From positions 41,540,425-41,604,424 of the forward strand of contig NC_092048.1 in NCBI RefSeq assembly GCF_003086295.3: a stretch of 64,000 nucleotides of DNA. The letters are read 5' to 3'. Both the position numbers and the translations under genes were made by a program. This document shows positions 34,501 through 47,499 of this stretch, piece by piece (the stretch's first letter is position 1; each line of letters begins with the position of its first letter). Source of the stretch: Arachis hypogaea. Taxonomy: Eukaryota; Streptophyta; Magnoliopsida; Fabales; Fabaceae. The notes under the pieces were generated by a model. That model made no database searches. It saw nothing but the letters and a program-made list of their open reading frames with translations, and had not been told where the DNA came from.

Positions 34501-34935
34501 ATATCATATGATGTATTTATGTTCTAGAATTCTCCTATATGTATATATATAGTTAGCTATGTTCCTCTTAGATGTCGACGATGGAGAAACATGTTATTTA
34601 TTTTGTATTTTGGGATTCCTTTGGGTTATGACTATATGTATGTATATATACACTTGTTCTCCGGCCAACCTTTACTTCATGAGCTGAGTTAGGAACTTGC
34701 TATTCTATATTTTGATCCTCCACTTTTTATTGTGTAGTTTACATTTTATCTGGTTGCGCTTTTCCATGTGTGATACGTTTTATTTTTTGCAATTTTTTGT
34801 TTAAACCTTCTTTAAAGGCTCCTAGTTATGAATTTCTTCAACCATATTATGTATATATTTTATTTAGAGGTCGTAATACCATACCACCTCTATTTTACGA
34901 CTTAAGCATAAAGCTCTGTGTGACAGGGTGTTATA
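31599..34935 (+). mobile_element. Element D: solo LTR (3337 bp)
   Basis: It begins TGTAAAACCCT and ends AGGGTGTTATA, near-complementary termini, and is flanked by a perfect CCATC duplication (31594-31598 and 34936-34940). No internal region is present. The length suggests a Ty3/gypsy family; this is inferred. It has a CGTACGCG-like cluster at 33290-33445 and a degenerate repeat at 33665-33945. A related LTR in opposite orientation starts at 62007. Confidence 0.88.
33665..33945 (+). repeat. Degenerate tandem repeat in solo LTR D
   Basis: About seven copies, each 40-50 bp, of a TAGACGAGTAATCCCTACC-like unit. A related array in reverse orientation occurs in the other LTR near 63190-63410. Confidence 0.75.
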
Positions 34936-34940
34936 CCATC

Positions 34941-35242
34941 TCTCGATAAAAGCAAAGACCAAGGCCCAGTCATGGTACTACTCTAGCATATATGCCACAT
35001 GCTTAAATCCTGTTCATCTAAGGTGTGTTCTGATCTTTTTGAAGGAATGCGGTAGTAAATTTCTTCTTGTATGCAAGTCTAAAGACCCTATCAAAAAACT
35101 TAATGAGTCAATGGAGGCCACAAGTAATAAGACAAATTTTAAACATATAAAAGACTTATATTATAAGATATACCACTCGGCCAAGTCTGCTAGCAATATA
35201 GTCAATCTGATCTCGTCTATAAAAGGTATTCTCGCATCCTAA
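34941..35242. other. Unidentified sequence interrupted by solo LTR D
   Basis: The sequences on both sides of D join cleanly across CCATC. The plus-strand frame 34928-35242 (104 residues) begins inside the LTR, so its start is not real. No family is recognised. It may be an older transposon relic. Confidence 0.3.
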
Positions 35243-36614
35243 CATGTTTTACACCATCAAACTACACTATAATAGAATAAATTATAATAAAATAATTTAA
35301 AATTAATCAACTTGTTATCAAACGTATTAAAAATAAATCTAAATACCTAAACCATAATTTTACTCTAAATCATAATTAATTCAAATGAAACAATAATCTA
35401 AATAACATATATTAATCTCCTGCCATAACTATCATACCATAACTACATGATCATTTAATATTGTCCAATACAACATAACTTAAGTAAAATATGATATAAC
35501 TAACAATAGATAGTGGTCTAAAACTAATTATATCATCTAATTATCAAACTAAATAATTATTTTTAACAACTAATTTAACATAAAAATTCATTCTAACTAA
35601 ATAAATATATTAAAATCATAAAATAATACAAGAATAAATTAAATTTAAAATGAATAGAAGAACATAATTACTTAAAGTTGATGAATCTCAAAGATAAAAA
35701 AAATAAAAAAGAGTCAAATAGAAAGTAAAGAAAAAAGAGATAAGAGTAAATCATAAAGAATAAAAAGTGAAAAAAAAAAGTGAAGGGATCACAAATTTAT
35801 ATATTTAGGGGAATTTACTTGAAGTTCGTTAAGGGATACGACAAACTTACATGAAATTTACCAAATCACAACGTTCACAGAGGAAGACAACAAATTTGCT
35901 TCAAGTGCCAAAAAAATAAAGTCTAATTCAATTTTTTTTGGAGAATAGTTGTTTTATTTTATTATAAAAAAATTCCTCACTCAATAGTTTCAAAAAAAAT
36001 TGTTAAATTTTTTATGCATAATGCATTAAAATTATTGGAAAACCCGTTTTCTAATTCTCTTAACTAATACTATTAAAAAACTTTTTAGTAAAATTCTTTT
36101 AAAAAAATGTTAAATTTTTTGAAAATTAAAACCCACCTGACAAGACAAAGCACTATCATAGGAAATTGTTAGGAAAGATACGGCCTGGTGACTAACTCAA
36201 ACACAAATAGGCTTCCAATTAATAGAAAAAAAAAATATAATATATATATATATAATGAAAAGTCAAAGCATTTTGAGTCATTTGGTTTGGGAGTCATAGT
36301 TCTAACGCATGCTTTTACTCCTTTTATTCCCATGTTTAATACTGCATTTAATGTAAAAGTCTTCTTTATTTACAAGAAATTCTAGAGTACATGCAATTGG
36401 GTTTTACGGGTTTATTAATATTTTTAGTTAGAATATTTATTTTATGAAATAATTATAACAATAAATAATGAGAGAGGGTAGAACATGGAGTAAATTACTG
36501 TTGACCTCTTAAAAGATTCAATTATTGATAAAATGACATGAAGAAAAAAAAAATACATTTTAACTTTACAAATCAAAGATGATTTCAATTTAATAATAAA
36601 AAATATTAAGTGAA
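35243..36614. other. AT-rich intergenic DNA
   Basis: No gene or element was recognised. Short AT dinucleotide runs occur near 36238-36253. Confidence 0.5.
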
Positions 36615-36757
36615 TATCAGAATTTATTATTTTTAGCTATTAACTAATTAATTATTAATATTTAAAAATATAAAATAAAATATATTATTAAATTATTAAA
36701 TTAAAAAATTAAATTAATAGTTGAATAACGATAAAAAATAATAAATTCTAATAACTT
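36615..36757. mobile_element. AT-rich MITE, copy 1
   Basis: It is bounded by inverted CAGAATTTATTATTTTTA and AAAAATAATAAATTCTAATA ends with a palindromic AT-rich interior. It is closely similar to 39332-39488 and related to 46085-46222. Confidence 0.6.
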
Positions 36758-37065
36758 GTAGTGTTTTTCTTTAATAAAAAGTGGTTTTTTTTCTTAAATG
36801 ACCAATAATTCATATATTTGATCCAATTTTTTTTGTTGGAACACTAGTTTAGAAAATTTTTTGTTGGAACTGTTCTTTTACGAGTGTGTCACCTTATACT
36901 TGCTGCCTTTTATCAAATTAAAATCGTCTTTGAAAGCTTAAAATATATTTTTTAAATATATTACGTACACATAAAAAAGTTAACTACTTATTTAGTTATC
37001 ATTTATTTATATATAGATATATGTATTATAATATGAAAAACAACGTCATTTAAGCAGGAAAATAT

Positions 37066-38045
37066 GTTTGGAGTGGAGGCTTTGGCCTCCTAGCTTTTAT
37101 TAAAAAAAGTTAACCACCAAAAATATTTTTAAATTATTTAAACACTAATAAAAATATATTTAAATTTTATTATTGACAAAAATATCTTTAAATAATTTAA
37201 AAATACAATAAAAATATTCAATAGTAAATATATATTTTTAAAAAATACTTTAAAAATTAAATTTTGATACAATTTTTACGAGCATAATTATAAAAATAAG
37301 ATATTATTATATTTAAAATTTTGTGATTTTTTGTTAAGTATATATTTTTTGTAATTTTTTTTGTTAACAGTTAATAATACATTCAAAAAATCGAATAATA
37401 ATATCTCATTTTTTAATTATGCTTGTTAAAAATCACATTAAAATTAAATTTATAAGACATTTTTTGAAAATATATATTTACTTTTGAACATTTTTATCGC
37501 GTTTTTAAATTATTTAAAAATATTTTTGTCGATAATAAAATTTGGGTGCATTTTTGTCAATGTTTGAATAGTTCAAGGGATTTTTTGGTAGTTAACCCTT
37601 AAAAAAATTAATGATAATAAATTATTAAGTATAATTTAAATTTTTAAAAATTTATTTAGTATTTAGTCTAGTATAAATAAAAGTTTAGTCCAACCTAAAT
37701 ATTAATGATTTCTAACATTTAAAAAATAAGTAACAATATTAAAAAAAACTAAAAAAAATATTATTACTAATATTTTTTATTAAATAAATTTTTTCAAATT
37801 TCATAAAGTGAATTTTTTTTTTCTTGTGACCATCCTTCTTGATTCATTTGATATTAATTCTCTTTATTTCAACTGCTATAATTGAAAGATCTTTTTCAGC
37901 TATGAATATTATGAAAAATAACTCAGAAATAAAATGAAAGATAAATTTTTTACTAATTATTTTTTAATTATATTGAAAAAAAAATTGCTGAAAAATTTGA
38001 CACAGATTTTATTATCGATAAATTTTATGATACAAAAAATCAACT
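37066..38045 (+). pseudogene. Internally deleted hAT transposon with transposase C-terminus
   Basis: At 37854-38045 a decayed hAT dimerisation domain reads ISTAIIERSFSAMNIMKNN, then a TGA, and later KIAEKFDTDFIIDKFYDTKN. The STA..ERSFSAM block is diagnostic of the hAT C-terminal domain. Upstream, 37066-37100 resembles the 5' region of the hAT fragment at 45090 (GGAGGC...). The rest of the transposase is missing. A Mutator-type foldback is inserted at 37109-37598. Confidence 0.65.
37109..37598. mobile_element. Mutator-type foldback MITE (490 bp)
   Basis: The ends are GTTAACCACCAAAAAT on the left and GGGTTAACTACCAAAAAA in reverse complement on the right, with inverted similarity across most of its length. 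A perfect 9-bp duplication TTAAAAAAA (37100-37108 and 37599-37607) fits Mutator-like insertion. A truncated relative begins near 61831. Confidence 0.75.
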
Positions 38046-38297
38046 AATTCGTTAGTAAAAAATACACACGTATTTTTTGTACTTTAAAATATATTTTCTA
38101 TTGATATATTTTTATAATACATTTTATATTATATAATTTTTTAATATTATATATATTATTGACTTTCTATTATAATATTCCTGAATTTGTTACTAATTCA
38201 ACAAAAAATTATGCAAATGCTACAAAACCAGGTTGTTTCAATTTTATAAAGGTGACACTCAAAAGTACATATGAGTATAATTTAAACAGCAATTCAC

Positions 38298-38695
38298 TAA
38301 GATAGCGTTTGTTTTGAGGTATTGGAATAGAGATTAGAAGACTGAGACTCAATATTATATTTGTGGGCTCAAAGATTATTACTAAAATTTTTGTCTCTAT
38401 CCCCATAATTTTAGTATTTCAGTACCTTCAAAAAATGAGGACACAGAGGATTGAAATTTTTAGAGACGGAGATTGAAATTTTAATAACATTTTATACCTA
38501 AAATATCCTCATTTTAATTAATTAATTCCACTTTTCCCTTTGTACAAATTAAATTAGAGCTTCATTCTTTTTTCAATTTCTATCTCCCACTTTACACCAA
38601 ACAAAATATTAAAATTTATTTCGATTTCTATCTTTGAATTTCTGTCTCTCAATCTCAATCTTTCAGTCTCTATCTCTCTACCAAACGCTACCTTA
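38298..38695. mobile_element. MITE of about 400 bp
   Basis: Inverted ends GATAGCGTTTGTTTTGAG (left) and GGTAGCGTTTGGTAGAGA (right, reverse complement) enclose about 390 bp with no coding content. The target duplication is unclear, so the superfamily is not assigned. Confidence 0.6.
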
Positions 38696-39331
38696 AAAGA
38701 CTAATATAGATTTACATTTTTCAATTTAAGAAACTAATTTGTTTATTTACAAAAATCAAAGACTTAATTGATTTGAAAATTTAGGACGAAAGAGATATTT
38801 ACTCCAAATATTTGAGAAAACATGATAAATACTTCACCCATTAATAAAAAATTAATAGTTCACTAATTTTTTTTCTTTAAATTGATCATTAATTATTAAA
38901 TAATTAAATAGAAAAAAACACTAACTGAAATTTAAAAATATAAATAAGACACATATTATATAAATAAAAAGTCTTGGGATGAGTACATTTTAGTAATTAA
39001 TTTTGATCAATAATTAGTTAGTATAAATATTAAATTATTTTTAATAAATAAATTTATTAATTTATATATGTAAATTTTGATAAATATAAATATAAGTTGT
39101 ATTAATTCATGTGTGTAAATTTTAATAAATATAAATATAAATTATAAATTTTATATATACAAACTATTAGTCTTTTACTGACCAAATATTAACTTAAAAT
39201 AATATTAATATTAATCATATATAGCATTGTTGATATATATAAAATAAAAGAAGTAATTTTCTTTTTTCTTCCATAGTAATTAATAATAAAAAGGAGAATT
39301 TCAATAATAACTAAAAAGAATGTCAAAAAAT

Positions 39332-39488
39332 TATCAGAATTTATTATTTATTTATTTTAACGATTAATTAATTATTAATATTTAAAAATATAAAATAAAA
39401 TATATTATTAGATTATTAAATTAAAAAATTAAACTATAAAAATTAAATTAATAACTAATAAAGATTAAAAATAATAAATTCTAATAGC
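39332..39488. mobile_element. AT-rich MITE, copy 2, upstream of the HD-Zip gene
   Basis: The ends are like 36615-36757 (TATCAGAATTTATTATT and AATAATAAATTCTAATA). It stops about 105 bp before the TATA box of the HD-Zip gene. Confidence 0.6.
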
Positions 39489-39593
39489 GTATAATATTTC
39501 TAAATAACTAATTGAAATTGAATCTCGAAAACGAAGACCAATAAAACCCCAACAATAATAAATCGGTATTAATTAATTAATTAATTAATACCC

Positions 39594-39600
39594 TATATAT
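39594..39600 (+). promoter_or_regulatory. TATA box of the HD-Zip gene
   Basis: TATATAT lies 91 bp before the start codon, in a position that would give a 5' leader of about 60 nt beginning near 39625. No other start signal was identified. Confidence 0.5.
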
Positions 39601-39690
39601 CTCACAAAACCATAACTTTCCCGTTTGACTTACTTCAGATACACACACAACAAACTACCACAGTTTCTCTCTCTTTCTCTCTTTTCTGCC

Positions 39691-39875
39691 ATGGAAGATG
39701 AAAAAGCCTGCATCACAAGTCTAACTCTGGGTTTGGGAATTGGAGGAGGAGGAGGAGGGTATCCCCCAAAGAAGAAGCAGAAAATGATGATGATAATGAA
39801 GAACAAGCCTATTAAGCCTGTGCCTTCGCTGGACCTAACTTTTGATGATGATGAAGCTTTTCCGAAAGAAGCCAT

Positions 39876-39909
<34 letters not shown>

Positions 39910-41273
39910 CGAGAAGAAGGATTATTCATCTCTTTGAATAATAAGAGAGTCGGTGAAGAACACAGCTACAATTATAATAAGCGCTGCCCGGCGAATGGAA
40001 AAAACAGAGATGACAGCTATAATGATGAGAATAATAATAATCATAATAATAATAATTATTGCAGCAGAAAGAAACTGAGACTCACCAAGGATCAATCAGC
40101 TTTGCTTGAAGAAAATTTCAAGAATCATACCACTCTTAACCAAGTATATTTTATAATTCATTCATCACAATTTTCATTTCTTTATTATTATTCATTCATT
40201 CACTCATTTTATTAGTTTTATATATGGAATACTATTAAAAACATAAAGATAATTACACAGTCGAGTATATTTATCGATATTATTATTATTATGTTTTTAA
40301 CAATTAACAGTTGCTATGCAATTATTTTGAATAAAATTTTGCTAACGGCTTATATTAATTAATTGTTAATTATAGGCACGAGGTGAATGAGGTTTATGAG
40401 TTTAATTAATATGTATCGGTTTCGACATGCAGGCTCAGAAACAGGCACTTGCTAAGCAATTGAATTTAAAGCATAGACAGGTTGAAGTTTGGTTTCAGAA
40501 TAGAAGAGCAAGGTATGTGCGTTATTATTATTATCATTAATTAATTATTTTTATTTTAGGATAAGATAAATCTATTTTCCTACTTTTGTTCATTTTTAAA
40601 TTAGAGGGTGTTCAAATTCACATTTGGTTTGGTCTTGTTCTTAACTATTAACTGTTAAGTACTACTATTTTTACTCTAAATCAATTTCGCTTTTGCTTAT
40701 CTAGGTTCCATTTCTCACTTCCATAGAATTGTTTTTTAGTAATAAAGTGGTTTATTTTATGAAAATATTTTTCTTTCTGTAAATATAGTATTATAAATTA
40801 TCAAATTTTGTAATGATTTATAATACGATCTTCACGTGTGAACTTTTTAGTTTGAATATATAATTATCTTTTTATTTTTCTTTCTTAATAGTAATTTTTT
40901 TGGTTGAGCCTATTTAATATTCAAGATTCAATAGTAACAATGTTGATGATGTTACATAATTGTATTTTCATCCGTAATTAGATAACCGTGTTCTGAAAAA
41001 ATTGGTGCATTTAAAATGAAATGTATGATCAGGACAAAGCTGAAGCAAACAGAGGTGGATTGCGAGTTCTTGAAGAAATGCTGTGAGAGATTAACAGATG
41101 AGAATCTAAGGTTGAAGAAGGAATTGCAGGAGCTACGTGCAATCAAAGCTGGACCAACACAATCACCAACACCGCCATTGTACATTCAATTACTCTCTTC
41201 TAAATCTTCGCCCTTGACTATTTGTTCTTCTTGTGAGGAGCTATTGAAGAAGACCAAACAAGAAAATATATAA
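39691..41273 (+). CDS. Class II HD-Zip transcription factor (HAT9/HAT22-like), three exons
   Basis: The exons are 39691-40143, 40433-40512 and 41033-41273 (774 nt, 257 residues) with GT-AG introns. The first ATG preceding the conserved part ([15 protein letters not shown]) was chosen. Residues 11-15 form an LxLxL motif (LTLGL), the EAR-type repression motif of class II proteins. Residues 66-76 are 11 Asp from a (GAT)11 run. The homeodomain starts near residue 125 ([18 protein letters not shown]), with recognition helix [11 protein letters not shown] split by intron 2, and a leucine zipper follows at about 181-215. CSSCE at 242-246 corresponds to the CPSCE redox motif, with Pro replaced by Ser but both Cys kept. 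Such proteins dimerise and bind CAAT(N)ATTG sites in the nucleus, usually repressing growth, light or hormone genes. The 5' variable region is short and Asn-rich. It appears intact; expression is not known. Confidence 0.93.
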
Positions 41274-42622
41274 TAATTAATGATGCTGTTATTCCCAACA
41301 CAAATTGGGACCAGCTAGCGTAGATTTAATTTAATTAATTTAGACTAGTACTGGCACTAAAGGTAAACTTAAACTGATCATAGTATAGTATACTTTTGAT
41401 CAAGCATATTGGATTATTATTTTGCAGTATTAAACTTCAATTGTTCATTAATTATTCATATAGAAAAATATGTGATTATTTATAATTTCTCTATCGGCTT
41501 GCTTATTAGGTAGTTAACAAATTAAAGTGCTTCTGTTTGTTGATTTAATTGTTACACTGATGATAAGGGATGCTATTAATAATAAGCGACTACTATTATT
41601 ATTTGTTTGTGCTTTTTTTTTTTTTTTTGCTTGAATTCGAAGATCGATGTGGACCACATGGTACGGACAAAGAACAAGTCTTTGAATGGTAGTAATTGAC
41701 ATAGATGGAGACAATTTCCTAAGTCAATAATCCACTAATTAGAACGAAGAAGAGTTGAATGGTATGGTTTGGTTATATCTGTCATCCATGATGCGAGATA
41801 TCAAAGATATGGGTGTTTCGCCAAATTCGTATAGGGACTAATGACCAACTATAATTAACATATTTGGAGTGTGAAAAATGTTGGGTGAAGAATGACAAGC
41901 ATATTTTTCTTAAAACTTTCGTATAGTCATATTCAAATATATATAATCTTGACTAGCTACTTAACTATCCTCTAATCATATATTACATTGACGCTTGACT
42001 ATCACTATATATTATTATATATCAACAAATCTTAATTTCGTTTATTTTAATCAATTCCTAAGCTCTTTTTTCTTTTTTTCAAAAAGAAATAATTCAGAAT
42101 ATATACATATATATTTATTTATTAGTAAAATGTCAAGAATTATAATACTAATATGTGTAATATGATTAATTATATAAATTTAAATTATTTTAAACTATAT
42201 ATTAGAAAATGAAAAATTTTAAGTGATGAATAAAAATTTTTTGAGCCAATAATCTCATTTTTATTATCGTTCCTTTAGTGAAAAGGGAAAAAATTATATA
42301 TTTTATTAGTTACTTTTTTTTCTTATTTTTCTCTATATTAATTATGTATTGACTACAAAATTAGAATATGTAACATCTTTTAATTATGGATAAATACAGG
42401 AGTTTACTCATTATTAGATGCGGTAAGAAAACACGTTGAGAAAGAATATGAAAATGTTTGATAATAAAAAAGAATTAGTAAAAAGTAATCAGTTAAAATT
42501 TATTTTATTTAATATTATCAAAAAAAAATAATGGGTATTGTCCAACATTCATTTCTTTAATGTTTTTGGCCATATGATTTGAGTCTTATCTCCATGAAAC
42601 ACGCTTCTTTTTCTTCTTCTTC

Positions 42623-42669
<47 letters not shown>

Positions 42670-42722
42670 GAATCAGTGATTTTTTAGATGAATATGAAGA
42701 GATTATGTCATTTGAATTATAA

Positions 42723-42766
<44 letters not shown>

Positions 42767-43649
42767 GGAAGTCTTTTCCAAAATTCGGTTGACTAACTTA
42801 TGATGCTCTGTGTCTATCTATCTCTCTGTATAACTTATGATACACTTTTCTTACATGGTCATCATTAACTAATGTTTATAACTTTAATCAACAACAACAA
42901 TAATAATGTAAAAAAGGGTGTTCTAACTCGGACTTATAGAAAACGTGTGCGATGGGACCCTGAGAAAAGGTAGATACATAGTTGAACACTGCTATCTCTC
43001 AATGATGCTAACCCTTATCTTTGAATAGTTTATCAAACTAGTCAAGTATCTTGACCTTATCGAGAAGCCATATAATAATTTTAATTTACAAGTGAGCTCT
43101 ATCAACCAAAAGAAACGGCCAATTTCCTCAACCCTCTTTTTTGTTAAGAAGAAACAAAAATATACAAGATTCAACCATGCATATGGTACATAACGTATAT
43201 AATAAAAATCAACTAACAAATTAGTTAGTTATTGGTATGAAATATATGTTTAAATATAAATTATATATTAAAAATAATTTAATAATATATTTATTTATAT
43301 ACAAAAATATAATAATTAATTTAGTGGTTAATTTTTTGTGTGTAATAATATTTTTGTATTAAATTTTAAGGTTTGAGTCATAATTTAATTTTATTAAATT
43401 TTTTTTGAGACTTGTTAAAAAAGGAAAATTAAAAAAAGAAATAACAGTAAGCATTGTGTAATGTTATTTACGCAATTAAAACTTAATTTATTTAGACGAT
43501 ATTTATTTAATCATCAAATGTGAGATTGAAATTTTATTCATCTTCAATTCGTTAGCTTATTTACCTTTTAATTTACCATATTTAAATTTTGATAAGTATC
43601 AAATAAACGCCAACTTTTGGATGTACGACGATATTATTATTATTAGGAG
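41274..43649. other. Intergenic with ATT microsatellites
   Basis: No gene was recognised downstream of the HD-Zip gene. (TTA)n runs lie at about 42627-42668 and 42724-42764, and a T run at about 41615-41629. The minus-strand ORF across these repeats is an artefact of low complexity. Confidence 0.5.
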
Positions 43650-44668
43650 AGTTTGATGGTGGCATTAGTTTTGGTGGTTAAGAATAACATAGATTTGACT
43701 TATAAATAAAATACTAATACATGGTATGATAAATTTATGACCAAAATAATTTTTTTTTTATAATTTTTTATGATTATTTTTATATCAAAATAATTTTTTA
43801 TATTATTTTTATAATTATAAAAAATAATTTCAAAAAAATAAAACCAAAATAATTTTTTTATTATATTTATAATTATTATTTTATTATTAATTTTATCTTT
43901 AAAAAGTAATTTTTTATAATTATTTTTACTAAAATAAGTTATTATAATTTTTTTATTTTTTAATTATTTTTTATTATTATTATTTTTAATAATTTCTAAA
44001 AATAACACCAAATTTATTTTTTTATTATTTTATTTTAAAAAAATTTATAATTATTTTATTATTATTTTTGCCAAAATAATTTTTTCTATAATTTTTTTTG
44101 TAATTTTAAAAAACTAACACCAAAATATATTTTTTCTTATAATTTTTTATAATTATTTAAAGTAACATCAAGAGAGAATATTATTTTGATGTTAGTTTTT
44201 TAAAATTACAAAAAAAATTATTATAAAAAAACTATTTTGGTAAAAATAATAATAAAAATAATTATAAAAAATATTTTTAAAAATAAAAATAATTAAAAAA
44301 TAATTTTGGTGTTAGTTTTAGAAATTATTAAAAATAATAATAATACAAAATAATTAAAAAATAAAAATAATTATAAAAACTTATTTTAGTAAAATAATGA
44401 TAAGAAATTATTTTTTAAAAATAAAATAATAAAATAATAATTATAAATATAATTAAAAAATTATTTTAGTGTTATTTTTTTAAAATTATTTTTTATAATT
44501 ATAAAAATAATTATAAGAAATTATTTTAATAAAAATAATCATAAAAAATTATAAGCGAGATAGAATTATTTTGGTCATAGATTTATTATGCCATGTGTTA
44601 ATATTTTATTTGTAAGTTAAACTTATGTTATTCTTAGCCACCAAAATTAATGTCACCATAAAACTTTT
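43650..44668. mobile_element. Foldback element, about 1 kb
   Basis: The two halves are reverse complements over nearly their whole length. The left end reads AGTTTGATGGTGGCATTAG and the right end, reverse complemented, AGTTTTATGGTGACATTAA. Near both ends are GGTTAAGAATAACATA-like and ATGACCAAAATAATT blocks, and the interior repeats AATTATTTTGGTG units. It inserted in an (ATT)n tract, which hides any target duplication. A transcript would fold into a hairpin of about 450-500 bp. Confidence 0.8.
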
Positions 44669-45073
44669 TATTATTATTATTATTAGTTGTAGTAGTAGTA
44701 ATAATTAATACACCCAAACTAGTTCTCAATGAATTTTATGTCAGATATTTTAATTATCAATAAATTTTTATTATTTTGGAAGTCTCTCATAACTATTTGT
44801 CGGATATATAGTTTGATCTCTTCATCACTTACAGTAAAATATTTAATACGTGTGTTAGATAAATAAGTCTTTAACGAATTTTATTATAAGATCTTAGACT
44901 ACCATTAGATTCCTAACAAATATTATTATAAACAAATTAGTCCTCTTTATAAAAAGACCAATCCGTCTTAAAAACTTTTAAAGTAATAAAAATTTATTAA
45001 AAATCAAAGGGTTCGATTTAAAATATTTTAAAACTCAATTTGGCTAATTAGGTGTTTACTATTATTATTATCA

Positions 45074-45930
45074 GGGACGGAGCTTAGTTCAAACAAGGGG
45101 AGGCCATAACTTCCCAAATTTTTGTTAAAAAAATTAGTAATATTTTTTTAAAAAATAAAAAATAATTCAGTTAGTTCAAATACTTTACTATAATTTAAAA
45201 TTTTAAAGTTCAATCTTCATTTCTTGCTTTTATTGCACAATAGTTTTTAGTTTTAAACATTCAAACCTTATTGGATTTGCACTGAACTGAGTGTATTCGC
45301 ATTTCGCAACTCTCTATTCAATAAGCAACACTCCTTCTACCTTTGAGTTCAAATATAAAAAATTAGGTATTTTTTATTTATGTAATTTAATATTATTTTA
45401 TATTTTACTGTTTATTTAATTTAATTTTTATATGATAAAAAATATTAGAATATTCAATAAGTATTGATATTATTGTATTTGTATAAATTGATAAAAAAAT
45501 TCAATAAATATTATAAATTTTAATATTTATATTTCTAATTTTTTGTTACATATTTTATAAGATATATATTCAAATTTTTATATAAAATAATCATGAAAAA
45601 TCAAAGAATTGATGCATTTTTAAGAGGAAGACTAATATTCAAGAAGAAAAATATATAATTTTTACAGTATCAACACCTGTAAATAGTTCTTCTACTTTAA
45701 CGAATCACGAAGAAAGTGAGATACAACCTTCAAAAGTTTAAAGAGTTGCATCTGATGAGTTTGACCTTAATTCTTTAGAACGAGACACTGGAAAACGGCT
45801 TTAAATTTGGCAATATCACCCAAATCAAAAAAATGAGGTTAGATGAGATTATCTTAAATGGAGTCCATATCAAAAGCATCTTGATAATTATCTTCTATCT
45901 GCCCCCAAAATTTTATTTCAAGTTCCGTCA
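45074..45930 (+). pseudogene. hAT transposon 5' part with TTF-type transposase N-terminus
   Basis: The hAT-like terminus CAGGGACGGAGC at about 45074 is followed about 520 bp later by a decayed N-terminal region: NQRIDAFLRGRLIFKKKN, then DEFDLNSLERDTGKR, WQYHPNQKNEVR and WSPYQKHLDNYLLS. This order matches plant hAT proteins with a TTF-type zinc finger. In-frame stops occur several times. The zinc finger itself and the catalytic and dimerisation parts are missing after an (ATT)n tract at 45928. Confidence 0.65.
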
Positions 45931-45931
45931 C

Positions 45932-45984
<53 letters not shown>

Positions 45985-46008
45985 TACTTACTTACTTACT
46001 TACTTACT
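45928..46008 (+). repeat. (TTA)n and (TTAC)n microsatellite
   Basis: A compound simple repeat ending with five TTAC units. Confidence 0.95.
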
Positions 46009-46084
46009 TTGTCAAAATCTATTTCAAATTGAAAAGTTTAATTTAACTTATTTTAAACTGGAATAATTCAACAAAAAATAATAA

Positions 46085-46222
46085 AGAGTTATTAGAATTT
46101 ATTGTTTTTGGCTGTTATTTAGTCATTAATTTAATTTTTTTAATTTAATTTTTTAATTTAATAATTTATCTTATATTTTTTAATATTGATAATTAATTAA
46201 TGGCCAAAAATAACATTCCTCT
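46085..46222. mobile_element. AT-rich MITE, copy 3
   Basis: GTTATTAGAATTTATTG at the left and TGGCCAAAAATAAC at the right, with an AT-rich interior shared in reverse orientation with copies 1 and 2. Confidence 0.5.
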
Positions 46223-47499
46223 AAATCAAACAATACACGCACTTAAATAATGTTGGCCTAAAAGTGCTTTTGATAATAGTCAATGAATTGAACCAATACA
46301 CAAGAGGTCAAAAATCAGAGTAGGGGCAGGATCACCCACAAAGAGAGAATTGAACTATGGATTGTATTTTTGATAAGTCACATGAGTGAGACAATAACCA
46401 CAAGGCTGTAGGAAGAAGCTAAGCATCTTCTAAGTCAGTGCTAAATGTTAATGCATCAAAATCAAGAAAATTACTTATGGCGTTATGCACATTATACAAT
46501 GGATTAGGATTGCCACAAAAGGGTAATGGAGGACCTTTATGGCGTGTTTCACGCTCCGGGCCTACTTAATTTTCATTTACAAGTGCCCTGCTCCCCAAGC
46601 AATCAATATATATCTGAGTTTTCTTAATATATACTACATACAGGAACAATTAACAAGAAAAAAATCGCATTTTAGGTTGGAGATCTATCGTAGAAGAATA
46701 TACTGGAGGTTAGAATAAAATATAACTGTTTACGTATCTCTTTATTATTTTGAATTTTTAAAAAAATTTGTTAATATCATATCAGAATTTTTATGATTGA
46801 AAAGTATATAGTTTGATTTTTGTTATCCCTAAAAATAAAAATTTTAATATAAGACAAATAAAAAATATATAATAAAAATTTATACAAATTAAAAAAAATC
46901 TCTTACGTAAAAAGACGTGTTATACATATATATATAATCATTTATATATTATCTCTTCTATTTTAAAATTTCAAGAGTAGTAATATCATCACACTAGAAA
47001 AAGTGATAATAGTGGTGAAAGTATTTTAACTTCAAATCTTTTAGACAGTACGAACTTAGAATTATATAATTTCAAAAGTAATCCTAGAGTTAGAAATTTA
47101 GATATAGGAGTGAGAGATAGTACAAAGAGGGATGAGGATGCGTTGGTCCTCAGTTTAATTGGACCCTGTGATGATCCCTTTAATAATAGGAAAATTATTG
47201 TACAACACCCACCAAGAATAGAGACATGGGAGTTCCCTAGTTTAATTTGGAACGAAGTTAAAGTTTGTGGTCAACACTAATGTTACATCAACTCTGATAT
47301 TAACAATTTTGAAATTTTAAGGATATAAAAAAAAGGCAAATTACCTAAATAAAATAACTCTCCTCTAATATTATTTATCTATAATTTTTCTAAAATATTT
47401 TACATTTCAATCCTGTTTAATTCTATTTTAATTGTTGGAGGCTCTAGTGGATTCAAAATATACACATAAACGGTAGGAAGTCAGTATCATTTACACATA
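46223..47499. other. Intergenic, nothing recognised
   Basis: Positions 46241-46600 are less AT-rich than their surroundings but have no sustained reading frame. Confidence 0.4.

Noticed and set aside
42557..42781. Isoleucine-run ORF on the minus strand
   Set aside because: It is a translation of (TTA)n microsatellites.
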